The notes: a model not told the origin generated them from the letters alone. Positions 25,744 to 35,969 are shown, counted from the stretch's first letter. The stretch: DNA of 46,427 nucleotides from Streptococcus parasanguinis (GCF_001073155.1 NZ_JVEE01000015.1:34981-81407), one strand, 5' to 3'. Program-made: numbers and translations.

Positions 25744-27927
25744 ATGAAGAAAAAATTACTAGCCTATTTGCTTTTCTTATTTCCACTGGTAGCATTCGCT
25801 GGTCATGCTCATGCTGAGACGATCAAGGTCGTTTTCGACACAGCTTATGCACCATTTGAATTTAAAGATTCAGATCAAACCTATAAAGGAATTGACGTAG
25901 AAATCTTGGACAAGGTCGCTGAAATCAATGGCTGGGATTTAGATAAATCCTTCCCTGGATTTGATGCTGCAGTCAATGCTGTCCAAGCTGGTCAAGCAGA
26001 TGCCATTATGGCCGGAATGACCAAAACAACTGAACGTGAAAAAGTCTTCACCATGTCTGATACTTACTACGATACAAAAGTTGTCATTGCGACGAAGAAA
26101 GCTGACAAAATCACGAAGTACAGCCAATTAAAAGGGAAGACCGTCGGTGTCAAAAACGGTACTGCAGCTCAACGCTTCCTCGATAAAAACAAGGACAAAT
26201 ACGGCTACAAGATCAAGACTTTTGATACGGGTGATCTCATGTACAACAGTTTAACAGCTGGTGCAGTGGATGCGGTCATGGATGATCAACCCGTCATTCA
26301 ATATGCCATCCAAAAGGGTCAGGACCTAGCTATCAATATGGACGGGGAAGCAGTCGGTGGCTTTGCCTTTGGTGTTAAAAAAGGTGGAAATCATGAAAAG
26401 TTGATCACTGAATTTAACAAGGCCCTCGCTCAAATGAAAGCTGATGGAACACTTGATGAGATCATCAAGAAATGGACAGGTGAAAGCCAATCATCAGGGA
26501 ACAGTGCTGTTCCAACAACAACTACTCCTGCTGGAAAAAAAGCAACGCCTAAAAAGTCAAAATATGTAATTTCAAGTGACTCATCTTTTGCACCATTTGT
26601 CTTCCAGAATGGGAAAAATAAGTATACAGGGATCGATATGGATTTGATCAAGGCCATTGCCAAAGACCAAGGATTTACCATTGAAATTGATAACCCTGGA
26701 TTTGACGCTGCGGTAAGCGATGTCCAATCTGGTCATGCGCAAGGAATGATCGCAGGGATGACCGTGACCGATGCTCGGAAAGAAACATTTGATTTTTCTG
26801 AACCATATTATACTGCTAACTCTATTCTTGCAGTCCAAAAGGATAGCAAGATTGATTCTTACGATGACTTAAAAGGTAAGACGGTCGGTGTTAAAAACGG
26901 AACCGCATCGCAGACCTTCCTTGAAAAGAATAAAAATAAATATGGCTACAAGATCAAAACTTTCTCTGACGGAGCTTCTATGTATGATAGTTTGAATTCT
27001 GGTTCGGTTGCAGCGATTATGGATGACGAATCCGTCATCAAATACGCTATTAAACAAGGACGTAAATTCAAAACACCTATCGAAGGAACTCCAAGTGGTC
27101 AACTAGCATTTGCCGTTAAAAAAGGTGAAAATCCTGAATTGATCGAAATGTTCAATAACGGTCTTGCAAACTTGAAGAAAAATGGCCAATACCAAAAGAT
27201 TCTCGATAAATATCTTAAGTCAGATAGCAAATCAAGTACTTCAAGTACAGCCGTAGATGAAACAACAATCTGGGGCTTGCTCCAAAACAACTACAAACAA
27301 TTGCTAAGTGGTTTGGGTGTAACCCTTGCCCTTGCACTTCTCTCTTTCGCGATTGCTATGGTGATCGGTGTTATCTTTGGGATGTTTAGTGTTAGCCCTT
27401 ATAAATGGCTCCGCTGGACTGCTGAAATCTTTGTCGATGTTATTCGTGGGATCCCACTCATGATCCTTGCCGCCTTCATCTTCTGGGGAATTCCAAACTT
27501 GATTGAATCGGTCACAGGTCATCAATCCCCAATCAACGACTTTGTTGCAGGTACCATTGCCCTCTCTCTCAATGCTGCTGCCTATATCGCAGAAATTGTC
27601 CGTGGGGGGATCCAAGCTGTACCGATTGGACAGATGGAAGCCAGCCGAAGCCTTGGGATCTCTTATGGCAAGACCATGCGCAAGATCATCTTGCCACAAG
27701 CAACCAAACTCATGCTTCCAAACTTTGTTAACCAATTCGTCATTGCCCTGAAAGATACGACGATCGTATCTGCGATCGGATTGGTAGAACTCTTCCAAAC
27801 TGGTAAGATCATCATCGCTCGAAACTACCAAAGTTTCAAGATGTATGCGATCCTTGCCGTCTTCTACCTCGTGATTATCACCTTGCTAACACGATTTGCA
27901 AAAAAATTAGAAAAGAAGGTTAACTAA
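25744..27927 (+). CDS. glnP: Glutamine ABC importer: two substrate-binding domains fused to permease
   Basis: A 727-residue fusion like GlnP of Lactococcus and pneumococci. A signal peptide ([15 protein letters not shown], cut after HAHA) is followed by two related substrate-binding domains (about 25-250 and 276-500), a Ser/Thr/Pro/Lys-rich linker between them, and a permease domain (about 510-727) with the EAA-type loop [14 protein letters not shown]. The two binding domains keep the shared motif [11 protein letters not shown]. In related GlnPQ these domains bind glutamine or asparagine with different affinity. I chose the ATG at 25744, with GGAG six bases upstream and a proper signal peptide. 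The glnQ start overlaps the stop. Confidence 0.95.
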   Translation: MKKKLLAYLLFLFPLVAFAGHAHAETIKVVFDTAYAPFEFKDSDQTYKGIDVEILDKVAEINGWDLDKSFPGFDAAVNAVQAGQADAIMAGMTKTTEREKVFTMSDTYYDTKVVIATKKADKITKYSQLKGKTVGVKNGTAAQRFLDKNKDKYGYKIKTFDTGDLMYNSLTAGAVDAVMDDQPVIQYAIQKGQDLAINMDGEAVGGFAFGVKKGGNHEKLITEFNKALAQMKADGTLDEIIKKWTGESQSSGNSAVPTTTTPAGKKATPKKSKYVISSDSSFAPFVFQNGKNKYTGIDMDLIKAIAKDQGFTIEIDNPGFDAAVSDVQSGHAQGMIAGMTVTDARKETFDFSEPYYTANSILAVQKDSKIDSYDDLKGKTVGVKNGTASQTFLEKNKNKYGYKIKTFSDGASMYDSLNSGSVAAIMDDESVIKYAIKQGRKFKTPIEGTPSGQLAFAVKKGENPELIEMFNNGLANLKKNGQYQKILDKYLKSDSKSSTSSTAVDETTIWGLLQNNYKQLLSGLGVTLALALLSFAIAMVIGVIFGMFSVSPYKWLRWTAEIFVDVIRGIPLMILAAFIFWGIPNLIESVTGHQSPINDFVAGTIALSLNAAAYIAEIVRGGIQAVPIGQMEASRSLGISYGKTMRKIILPQATKLMLPNFVNQFVIALKDTTIVSAIGLVELFQTGKIIIARNYQSFKMYAILAVFYLVIITLLTRFAKKLEKKVN

Positions 27928-28667
27928 TGGCTAAATTAAAAATTGATGTCCATGACCTCCACAAATACTATGGTGAAAATGAGGTCTTAAAAGGAATCTC
28001 AGCAAAATTCTACGAAGGGGACGTGGTCTGCATTATCGGACCATCCGGTTCTGGTAAATCGACCTTCCTTCGTAGTCTCAATCTCCTCGAAGAAGTTACA
28101 AAAGGTCAAATTACAGTTAATGGATATGATCTAACCGATCCAAAAACCAATGTTGATTTGGTCCGTGAAAATATTGGGATGGTTTTCCAACACTTCAACC
28201 TCTTCCCTCACATGAGCGTCCTTGAAAACATTATGTTTGCGCCAGTAGAGCACAAACTGATGACCCGTGAAGAAGCTCAAAAAGTCGGGATGGAATTATT
28301 GGAAAAAGTTGGACTCGCAGATAAAGCCGATGCCAATCCAAATAGTCTTTCCGGTGGTCAAAAACAACGTGTGGCTATCGCACGTGGACTTGCCATGAAT
28401 CCAGATATTATGCTCTTTGACGAACCGACTTCTGCCCTTGACCCTGAGATGGTTGGAGATGTATTGAACGTTATGAAAGAGTTGGCAGAGCAAGGAATGA
28501 CCATGATCATCGTTACCCACGAGATGGGATTTGCCCGCCAAGTAGCCAACCGCGTCATCTTCACCGCAGACGGTGAATTCCTCGAAGACGGTAAACCAGA
28601 CCAAATCTTCGACAACCCCCAACACCCACGCTTGAAAGAATTCTTGGATAAGGTTCTAAACGTTTAA
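27927..28667 (+). CDS. glnQ: Glutamine ABC importer ATP-binding subunit
   Basis: A 246-residue ATPase of polar amino acid importers: Walker [10 protein letters not shown] near residue 38, Q-loop MVFQHFNLF, signature LSGGQKQR, Walker [13 protein letters not shown]. Its ATG shares one base with the glnP stop (TAATG), so translation is coupled. Together with GlnP it forms a dimeric importer that takes up glutamine. The operon ends at a strong terminator. Confidence 0.95.
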   Translation: MAKLKIDVHDLHKYYGENEVLKGISAKFYEGDVVCIIGPSGSGKSTFLRSLNLLEEVTKGQITVNGYDLTDPKTNVDLVRENIGMVFQHFNLFPHMSVLENIMFAPVEHKLMTREEAQKVGMELLEKVGLADKADANPNSLSGGQKQRVAIARGLAMNPDIMLFDEPTSALDPEMVGDVLNVMKELAEQGMTMIIVTHEMGFARQVANRVIFTADGEFLEDGKPDQIFDNPQHPRLKEFLDKVLNV

Positions 28668-28684
28668 AAAGATAAAGTTTCTGA

Positions 28685-28715
28685 AACATCTAGCAATTTT
28701 GCTAGATGTTTTTTA
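28685..28715 (+). terminator. glnPQ terminator
   Basis: ACATCTAGC and GCTAGATGT pair around AATTTT and are followed by TTTTT, about 20 bases after the glnQ stop. Confidence 0.9.
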
Positions 28716-28774
28716 GACCCAAAAAATCATTTTCAAATCTGAAAATGCTTAGATTGAAGATAAAGACATATTAA

Positions 28775-28910
28775 AAACTTTCCTTAGGTGAGTACGGACG
28801 TCAGCGAACTTCTACGAAGTTCCATGACTTAGTTTTGAACCTAAAGTTTCAAAACTCCCGAGTGCCTGAAACTAAATTGTTTCAGGCACTTTTCTCACGG
28901 CGGAAAGTTT
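28775..28910 (+). repeat. Modular palindromic repeat, copy 3 (136 bp)
   Basis: It is exactly as long as copy 1 but inverted relative to it. The ends are AAACTTTCC and GGAAAGTTT. Hairpins: GAACTTC/GAAGTTC; AGTTTTGAA/TTCAAAACT around CCTAAAGT; and GTGCCTGAAAC/GTTTCAGGCAC. The rest of the 28716-29005 gap shows no gene. Confidence 0.8.
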
Positions 28911-29005
28911 TAATGTTCTCTTAATTCGTTATACAAATTAGGTAGATATTTATTTCTTTACAGAATCACTTTACTTATTTACTTTAAAAATAGTTTGTCT
29001 ACATT

Positions 29006-30748
29006 CTAACTAATCTGTTGCTGAGCTGTCTGCATCTTGTAGTATACACCTTGCGCTTGCATCAGCTCTTCATGAGTGCCATGCTCAACAATATCGCCAT
29101 CCACCATGACAAGAATCATATCGGCATTTTGAATGGTCGACAAGCGGTGAGCAATGATAAAGCTGGTCCGTCCCTTCATGAGCTGATTAAAGGCATCTTG
29201 AATCAAGACCTCAGTCCGAGTATCGATGGAGGATGTCGCCTCATCCAGGATCAAAATCTTAGGAACTGAAAGGAAAACCCGCGCAATCGTTAAGAGTTGG
29301 CGTTGTCCTTGAGACAAAGACTCTCCAGCATCTGAAAGATAGGTATCGTACCCTTGTGGCAACTGCCGGATAAAGAAATCTGCATTGGCTGCTTTGGCTG
29401 CTTCGATGACTTCTTCTCTACTTGCATCTGGACGAGAAAAGGCGATATTTTCATGAATGGTCCCGACCTTGAGCCAGGTTTCTTGCAAAACCATACCAAA
29501 CTGTTGGCGGTAAGAAGCACGGGTGTAGTCCGTAATTGGCACCCCATCAATCGTGATCTCTCCAGAGTTAACAGGGTAGAAACGCATGAGCAGATTAATC
29601 AAGGTCGACTTTCCAGCTCCTGTAGGTCCTACAATGGCAACCTTACTGCCGGCTGGAACCTGAATGGTTAGATCTTTGATCAAAGTCCGCCCCAAATCAT
29701 AGCCAAATGTGACGTGTTCAAAACCAATCGCACCTTTGACATTCTGACTTTCCAGAACCCGTTGCCCTGTCTCTTCGACCTCAGCTTGATCCAAAACGCT
29801 ATATAAACGCTCTGCGCAGGCAAGGGCACTTTGGAGTTCTGACAAGACAGAGGAAATATCATTAAATGGCTTGGTGTATTGGTTGACATAATTGAGGAAG
29901 GTCACTAATTGACCAACTGTGAAGTGAGAACCTGAAATGATTCGAACCGCACCAAATCCAGCCACCACTGCATAAATCAAGGCATTCACAAAGCGAGTCG
30001 CAGGATTGACAGTAGAAGAATAAAAGATAGCAGATTGAGAATACTTGGCGTAGGTTTCATTAGTCTCCTTAAAGGACTTACGGAATTGATCCTGAGCGTT
30101 AAAAGACTGGATCAAACTTTCTTGCGTCAAAGACTCTTCGATCAACTGAGTTTGCAGGCCACGCGCCTTGGTCTGCTCTTGGAAAAGCGTATAAGAACGT
30201 TTGGCAATAAAACGAGCAATCAAAAGAGACAAAGGAGTCAAGACCAGTACCGCTACCATCATAAAGAAATCCAGCTCTGCCATGGTTACAATGGTTACGA
30301 GAATGGTTAAGAGGCCCACAAAGAACTGGTTAAAGACCATGAGAAGACCGCTATTAAGTTGCTCTACATCGGTTGTTAAACGACTGACGAAATCCCCACT
30401 CCCTTGCTTATCCAGATAAGACAAGGGCAAGCGATGCACTTTTTCCATCACTTTTTCTCTTAGGGTTTGGCTAAACCGATAGACCAATTGATTGTAGAGA
30501 AGAGGATTGATCCATTGGATCAAGGTATTGGCCACAATGATTAGAAGCATCTGGATCAAAACGGGCCATAAGACTTTCATCCCTTGAGGATTAATGACCA
30601 AGTCAACCGCATGTCCAATCAAGATCGGTAACCAAACCGTTAAGGCTACTTGAGCAATGGTTCCGATACTGGCTAGAATCAGGAGCCCGGGATGGTGAGC
30701 AAAATCTCTAAACAGACGTTTTAAATAACTAGAACGTTTTTGACTCAT
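29006..30748 (-). CDS. Heterodimeric ABC exporter, second subunit (catalytic-site NBD)
   Basis: A 580-residue half-transporter: a six-helix type I exporter domain (about 1-310) and an ATPase domain with Walker A GPTGAGKST, signature LSQGQRQLL and Walker B ILILDEATSS carrying the catalytic Glu. The ATG overlaps the stop of the first-subunit fragment (ATGA). The first subunit has DDS instead of DEA, so the pair is an asymmetric exporter of the PatA/PatB, LmrC/LmrD or TM287/288 type, often multidrug exporters. The partner gene is split by the tet(O) element, so this subunit is probably expressed only through read-through from the chimeric recombinase frame, unless it has its own promoter, which I do not see. 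Confidence 0.9.
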   Translation of the reverse strand: MSQKRSSYLKRLFRDFAHHPGLLILASIGTIAQVALTVWLPILIGHAVDLVINPQGMKVLWPVLIQMLLIIVANTLIQWINPLLYNQLVYRFSQTLREKVMEKVHRLPLSYLDKQGSGDFVSRLTTDVEQLNSGLLMVFNQFFVGLLTILVTIVTMAELDFFMMVAVLVLTPLSLLIARFIAKRSYTLFQEQTKARGLQTQLIEESLTQESLIQSFNAQDQFRKSFKETNETYAKYSQSAIFYSSTVNPATRFVNALIYAVVAGFGAVRIISGSHFTVGQLVTFLNYVNQYTKPFNDISSVLSELQSALACAERLYSVLDQAEVEETGQRVLESQNVKGAIGFEHVTFGYDLGRTLIKDLTIQVPAGSKVAIVGPTGAGKSTLINLLMRFYPVNSGEITIDGVPITDYTRASYRQQFGMVLQETWLKVGTIHENIAFSRPDASREEVIEAAKAANADFFIRQLPQGYDTYLSDAGESLSQGQRQLLTIARVFLSVPKILILDEATSSIDTRTEVLIQDAFNQLMKGRTSFIIAHRLSTIQNADMILVMVDGDIVEHGTHEELMQAQGVYYKMQTAQQQIS

Positions 30749-31659
30749 GCTTCCTCCCTCCCGTGTTGTGATTCATGAATTTCTTGATAAATCTCATTCG
30801 TGGACAAGAGGAAATCATGATTTCCCAGTCCTACTTGATGCCCCTTGTTCAAGACCAAAATCTGATCGGCAGACTTGAGACTATTGGTTCGTTGAGATAC
30901 TAAGATAAAACTTGTGTCACTCAATTCTTCTTTAATCGATTTTAAGAGACGAGCTTCCGTCAAATAATCCAAGGCAGAAGTCGAATCATCCAAAATCAAG
31001 AAAGGGGCCTTTTTCAAAAGAGCACGCGCAATGGTCAACCGCTGGCGTTGGCCACCTGAAAAATTTCGACCAAAGGCTTCTACCGGCTCATCCAGCTGTC
31101 CTTCTTTTTCACGCACAAAATCAGCCGCCTGAGCTGTTTCTAGTGCCCACCACAAATCATCCTCCGTCACACTTTCATCCATTCCTAGTAAGAGATTGGA
31201 GCGAATGGTTCCTCTAAAGAGCTCTGCCTTCTGTGGGACTACAGCTACCCACTCCCGCCACTCCTTAAGAGTTTTAGGAGAATGTCCTTGATGATAGAGG
31301 GCTAATTGGCCTTGACTAACGGCATATAAATGACTTAACAGCTGAACCAGAGTCGATTTCCCAGAACCAGTACCACCAATAATCCCCAACATCTGTCCAT
31401 GATCCAGATCAAAGGAAATATTTTCTAGAGCTGGGCTTGAAGCCGTTGGATAAGTGAAAGAAACTTTCTCTGCGCTAATCGCTTCTTGCTCTCTTGCAGT
31501 TTCTTCCGGCAAAGCTTCTAGGAGGTCTTCTTCCTTCAAATCAAAAATCTCTTGGACACGCTTGGCTGAAATATAGCTGACATTTAAAGACGTGACCAGC
31601 ATAGCCAGCTTGATCAATTCTGTTAAAATTTGTAATAAATAATTGACCAAAGCGACCAA
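30745..31659 (-). pseudogene. C-terminal part of interrupted ABC exporter subunit 1 (fused to recombinase)
   Basis: These 304 codons encode the last membrane segments (LVALVNYLLQILTELIKLAM) and the ATPase domain: Walker A GGTGSGKST, signature FSGGQRQRL, Walker B FLILDDSTSALD with Asp in place of the catalytic Glu (degenerate site). The N-terminal 271 codons lie at 41814-42629. The junction falls inside one Met codon, and removing the element restores a 575-codon frame with no lost base. In the integrated state the fragment has no start of its own; the recombinase frame runs into it without a stop, giving one chimeric open frame 30745-33519. Whether the fusion protein is stable is unknown. Confidence 0.92.
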
Positions 31660-31663
31660 CATC
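31659..31663. other. Attachment site junction, recombinase end
   Basis: The plus strand reads CGACCAAC-ATC-AGTCGG. ACATC is shared with the other end; host sequence lies to the left. The recombinase frame crosses this point in phase with the ABC gene. Confidence 0.85.
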
Positions 31664-33519
31664 AGTCGGTCATTTTTTGCGGACAGTTCAATACATGCCC
31701 TTCGGTTCCTCTCCCTACTCCTGCGTTTGCTCTCGTTTGATTTCTCCCTCTGTATCCTCTTAGCACAAGCGGGACAATACTTTGATATTCCAGAGCTGGG
31801 GACGTATTCAACACCGCACACCGTACAATTTTTAGGCTTTAACGCCGTCCACCGCTTTGTGGGTGTGATATGTAATTCACCGACAAAGCCGATGAATTTA
31901 TAGTAAATCTTGATTTCCTGCCTTACTGTCCCGTCCGCAAGTTTCTCACGTTCCGAAACAAGTATCTTGTCTATGAGTGCGTTTATGATGGTTGCGTCCA
32001 ACTCTTTCAGCCCCTGATAGTTGCGGATTAGGGATAGAAAGTCCCTCACGCCCTGCGATTTCTCATAGCTGTCATTGAGCGTTTCCGTTACCTCTTTCAG
32101 CCGTGCTTCAATTTCAAGCTGCTCTTTCTGGTATTTCCCCGACATCATCTCAAAATTCCGCTCCGTGATACGCTCCATTACCTTGTCCTCATAGAGAGAG
32201 GAAAACAGCCTGTCAAGCTCCGCAAGGCGTTTGTTCAGCTTCTTCTTTTCTTTCTCTAATGATTTCGCCCTGCTCTGGTCTGTTTCCGTGAGCCGCCTTT
32301 CTATGGCTCTGACCGCCTTTTCATCATTGACCGCCATATCCGCAAAGCGGTTGATGTCGGCAAGGACGGCATTGAATAAGTCCCTCGCTTCAATGCTGTG
32401 TGCGGTACACATAACATTGCCATATCTGCCATAATTATTGCAGGTGTATTGTACGCAGTCGATGATGTCGGGGCGTTTCCTCCTGTTGGCACTCGCCGCC
32501 CGCATCGCATAGCCGCAGTCCGCACACTTGATAACGCCCGAAAAGATATTCTCAAATCCCCCTGCGTTCTGCTCCCGCCTGCGGCTCGTCATAAGCTGCT
32601 GTACGGTGTCAAATTCCTCCTGCGTGACTATCCCCTCATGGGTGTCTGGTATCACTTCCCATTCTTCGGGCAGCTTAGAGGGGCGTTTCTTGCTTTTCAT
32701 GTTGGCTGCAATCCGCTTGTAGCCTGCAAGGTTGCCCGCATATATCGGGCTTCTTAAAATGCCCCTCACGCTGTTCTCGCTCCAAATATAACGGTTTTCC
32801 TCGTTATCCTCAAAGTACCGCTCATAGCCTGTTGCCCCTTGCTCCACCGCATAAGCGGCAGGGCGTAGGATATGCTGTTTGTTGATGTGCTTGCGGATTT
32901 TGGCGATGCCGTTGCCCGCTAACGCAAGGTCGAATATCTCCCTTACCACATGGGCAACTTTGTCATCTATCAGCAGATGGTTGTGGTCGGCAGGGTCTTT
33001 GACATAGCCATAAGGGGCTGTTGTTCCCATGAATTTCCCCTGCTGAAACCTCGCACGGTACGCCGATTTTATCTTGACTGACACATCGGCAGAATACATT
33101 TCGTTTAGGATGTTGCGGAAAGGCGTGATGTCCATAGCGGATTTGTTTAAGGTGTCCACGCCGTCATTGACCGCTATATACCTCACGTTATGCTCTGGGA
33201 AAAAGACTTCCAGATATAACCCACAATCAAGATAGTTCCTCCCCAGACGGGATAAATCTTTTGTAATCACGCAGTTTATCAGCCCGTTTTCAATGTCCTT
33301 AATCATATTCTGGAAACTTGGTCTTTGGAAATTTGTTCCAGAGTAGCCATCGTCAACATACGTTTTTGCTAAATGCCATCCCTGCCTTTTCACATAATCC
33401 GTGAGGATGGATTTTTGTGTCGCAATGCTCGCACTCTCGTTATCCGTGCCATCGTCCTTTGATAAGCGGCAGTAAATGCCGACTTCATAAATCTTGTTCT
33501 CCGTTCTTATTCCTGCCAT
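31660..33519 (-). CDS. Large serine recombinase (TnpX/TndX family), stop codon absent in integrated state
   Basis: A 620-codon recombinase that excises and inserts the element. The resolvase-type catalytic domain has VGIYCRLSKDDG with the nucleophilic Ser near residue 20 and TKDLSRLGRNY with the active-site arginines. A recombinase domain (about 165-300), a zinc-ribbon (CADCG, then C-x-C pairs), a coiled-coil (KSLEKEKKKLNKRLAELDRL) and a second Cys cluster (CTVCG, CPAC) follow. I chose the ATG at 33519 (MAGIRTENK) with GGAGG nine bases upstream. Element-encoded codons end with KNDRLM at the attachment site; the frame then enters the ABC exporter fragment and stops only at 30745. In a circular form the next codon would be TAG from the other end. 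Confidence 0.93.
31675..31685. repeat. Terminal inverted repeat, left arm
   Basis: TTTTGCGGACA lies about 12 bases inside the junction and matches the right arm at 41797-41807 in inverse orientation. It is a candidate recombinase-binding motif. Here it is also part of the recombinase coding sequence. Confidence 0.65.
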
Positions 33520-33572
33520 ACTGTAAAACCTCCATATCTGTCCTAACGTTTTCATGTTCCATTGCGTACATT

Positions 33573-33764
33573 CTAAGCGGACAGCCCCTCATTGTCGAAG
33601 GTGTCGCCCTCGGCAATCTTCTTCCGAATATCCTCGGAGATAATCGGGACAAACGCTTCTGCAACGGTCTGTGTGCCGATATATTCTCGACTGATAATCA
33701 TTTGTACTTGCCCTTTTGGCACAATACGCTTTCTTCTTCCAGTTGTTTTCCTATCCTCGCCCAT
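33573..33764 (-). CDS. Small basic element protein upstream of the recombinase (63 aa)
   Basis: The frame starts MGEDRKTTGRRKR and continues with PKGQVQMIISREYIGTQT; GGAAG lies upstream of the ATG at 33764. The N-terminus is strongly basic, the remainder amphipathic. Proteins of this look often sit between parB-like or relaxase genes and the recombinase in clostridial mobilizable elements. The position recalls excision-assisting proteins, but there is no motif to support that. A longer in-frame start at 33824 would overlap nothing but has no ribosome binding site. Confidence 0.65.
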   Translation of the reverse strand: MGEDRKTTGRRKRIVPKGQVQMIISREYIGTQTVAEAFVPIISEDIRKKIAEGDTFDNEGLSA

Positions 33765-33834
33765 ACTTAAATCTTCCTTTCCAGACAGGGCAGGAGAACG
33801 TCTGGAAACGCCCCGCCCTGTCAATCAGATACCA

Positions 33835-34065
33835 TCAATCCCCGCTGTTTACTTCTTTCTGTAATGCTTCAAGGAGTGCCGCTGCTTCATCAGCGTTCAA
33901 CGTGATACCCTTTCCGCACTTCTCACGGTTCGGGGAAAAGCTGCGGATGTCATATTTCGGCTCTCTCCCGTTCCATGAAATAAGATTGATTTCCTTTGTG
34001 TAGCCGCTGTCACTCGCAGACAATACGGCGATTTCCTTTACAATCTCATACTGGATTTCTTTCAT
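33835..34065 (-). CDS. YdbC/PC4-family single-stranded DNA-binding protein
   Basis: A 76-residue protein with the pattern KEINLISWNGREPKYDIRSFSP followed by GKGITLNADEAAAL, characteristic of the YdbC branch of the PC4 (positive coactivator p15) family. Lactococcal YdbC binds single-stranded DNA without sequence specificity. On a mobilizable element it may protect or process transferred single strands. AAGGAG-type sequence precedes the ATG. It lies between the ParB-like gene and the small basic protein. Confidence 0.85.
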   Translation of the reverse strand: MKEIQYEIVKEIAVLSASDSGYTKEINLISWNGREPKYDIRSFSPNREKCGKGITLNADEAAALLEALQKEVNSGD

Positions 34066-34141
34066 TCCTTACCTCATTCTCCTTAAAATTCTGTCTTTCT
34101 TCTGTTCCAAATTCCTGCATTTACTTCCCGAAAAAAGAAGG

Positions 34142-34996
34142 TTAGCGGCTGTCCCTGCTCCGTTTTCTCTGCAACTCACGTTCCAGAAGTCGGATGATGG
34201 TTTCCTCCATCTGCTTCGGCGTTGTGTCCTTCGGAAAGTATTTTTTCAGTTTGCTTGTGTTGATTTTCAAGGTTTCTTTCTGGTTTCCCTTTTCCTCCGT
34301 CATAATGGAAAATATCATATCCATGTCAAGCTGCCCGCTCTGGCTCATGCTTTTCATCCGCTGTGCCTGTGAGAGTGAGGGCGTTGCTTCTTCGCTCTCC
34401 ATCGTGGCAAAGAGATTTTCCTGCTCGTCTTTCTTCAAAAAGGACAGTTCCACCGCAGGTGTGAGGGCGATTTTCCCCTCGTCCACCATCTGCAAAATCG
34501 GCGGTATCAGTTCCGTCAGGCGGATAAAACGCTGGACGGTCATCCTGCCCACGCCGAAGCCCTGTGCCACTTTGTCGTCCGTCCGCAACTTCGTCACAAC
34601 TTGTGACGAGGTTAAGTCTGTGCGGAAACCCTGCCGCTTCATGGCTTCGGATTTCATCCTGTAGGCAAACGCCCGCTCCGATGGCAGGATATTTTCACGC
34701 TGTAAATTACTGTCTACAAGGGTGATGATGGCTCGGTCACGGTCTAAGGGCAGGACAAATGCAGGCACGGTATTTATACCTGCAAGTTCGGACGCACGGA
34801 CACGCCGCTGCCCCGCAATCACTTCATAACCGTTCCCGTCCTCTTTCGGGCGTGTGATTATCGGCGTGACAATGCCAAATTCCTTGATGCTTTCCGCTAA
34901 CTCTGACAGCGTTTCATCCTCCACAACATGAAACGGATTGTCGGGAAACGGGTATAAATCTTTGGTCTTTAACACCTTAAAATCCTGTTTCTTCAT
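34142..34996 (-). CDS. ParB/RepB/Spo0J-family protein
   Basis: A 284-residue ParB-like protein. The N-terminal ParB/sulfiredoxin fold (about 10-100) includes GYEVIAGQRRVRA and the ENILPSERAFAYRMK region; a helix-turn-helix follows (QVVTKLRTDDKVAQGFGV). No ParA partner is present, as is usual on such elements, where the role may be partition-like maintenance or regulation. The C-terminal part is rich in charged residues and ends ELQRKRSRDSR. The gene begins seven bases after the relaxase gene and is co-transcribed. Confidence 0.9.
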   Translation of the reverse strand: MKKQDFKVLKTKDLYPFPDNPFHVVEDETLSELAESIKEFGIVTPIITRPKEDGNGYEVIAGQRRVRASELAGINTVPAFVLPLDRDRAIITLVDSNLQRENILPSERAFAYRMKSEAMKRQGFRTDLTSSQVVTKLRTDDKVAQGFGVGRMTVQRFIRLTELIPPILQMVDEGKIALTPAVELSFLKKDEQENLFATMESEEATPSLSQAQRMKSMSQSGQLDMDMIFSIMTEEKGNQKETLKINTSKLKKYFPKDTTPKQMEETIIRLLERELQRKRSRDSR

Positions 34997-35003
34997 TCAC
35001 TTT

Positions 35004-35969
35004 TTACCTTTCTCTTGATTTGTTTCTGCCTGTTCTCTGTAATTCTTCCAACACTTCTGGCGGTATCTTTGAGAGCAGCCGCCCCATCTGCTCGTTGGTT
35101 CTCTGCAATTCAAATATCCTCTGGTTGGCTTTCTGCACCTTTAATTCCTGCTCGTACTTTTCATCACGCATACGCCCTGCATAGTCGGCTTCCTGCCCGA
35201 TTTGCTCCTTTAAGCTGTCGATATACGCCTGCTGTCTGCCGATTTCCTTAGAGAATTTCTCCACTTCGGGCAGCCATGCGGCAACCAGTTCCAGAGCCTT
35301 GTCACGCTTTTTCCCTGCGTTAAAGGCGTTGATGTCGGACAGGGCAGACACGATTTCCCCATACTGCTTATCAAGCCTGCCGCCCAACTTATAGAGCCAT
35401 GTGGGGACGTGTTTCCGCTTGGTTTCCATCGAAGATTGACCTCTCTCAAGCTGATTCCAACGTGAGGACATCCGCTCATGGTAGGCGGTCTGCCACTCCG
35501 ACAGGCTCTTTTGATTGCCTAAAATTGTTTTGGCGGACAGCTTATTGTCTGGTGTAATCGGCACAAAGCAGAGGTGCATATGGGGCGTTCTCTCGTCCAT
35601 GTGGACGACTGCGGAGAGGATATTCTGCTCCCCGACACGCTCCGAAATGAAATCCAGAGCCATCGTAAAATACGCTTTCTGTTCTTCGGGCGGTAACTGG
35701 TTCATAAATTCTGGTGAAGCCGTGATGAGCGTTTCCACCATCATCACGCTGTCTTTCCTTGTCCTGCACCCTGCTTCGGCTACCTTTCGGTTAATCTCTT
35801 TCTTATAGGTGTACTTTGGCGGTGCGACAAGATGATAGTTATTTTTAGAGCGTTCCATGTCGATATCTGGGTTGCTTTTGTAGGCTTCTTTCTTCCGCTC
35901 GTTGTGGCGTTCGCAAGCCGCAACGCCGCCCGCTTTGCGTTTCTGGAAACGCAGGATTGCATAGGGCAT
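35004..35969 (-). CDS. MobV-family relaxase (TnpZ-like)
   Basis: A 321-residue Mob/Pre relaxase that nicks oriT to start transfer or recombination. Motif I includes RHNERKK and NPDIDMERS; the metal-binding motif is HMDERTPHMH at 123-132. A coiled-coil region (about 225-300) follows. It is shorter than many MobV proteins such as TnpZ, but the catalytic domain is whole. The ATG has AGGAAG upstream and lies only six bases after the AAA ATPase stop, leaving no space for the usual upstream oriT. Confidence 0.92.
   Translation of the reverse strand: MPYAILRFQKRKAGGVAACERHNERKKEAYKSNPDIDMERSKNNYHLVAPPKYTYKKEINRKVAEAGCRTRKDSVMMVETLITASPEFMNQLPPEEQKAYFTMALDFISERVGEQNILSAVVHMDERTPHMHLCFVPITPDNKLSAKTILGNQKSLSEWQTAYHERMSSRWNQLERGQSSMETKRKHVPTWLYKLGGRLDKQYGEIVSALSDINAFNAGKKRDKALELVAAWLPEVEKFSKEIGRQQAYIDSLKEQIGQEADYAGRMRDEKYEQELKVQKANQRIFELQRTNEQMGRLLSKIPPEVLEELQRTGRNKSRER

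Noticed and set aside
5462-28910. Calling the 136-bp repeats pneumococcal BOX elements
   Set aside because: Modular build and location are similar, but the module sequences do not match the boxA, boxB and boxC sequences I remember.
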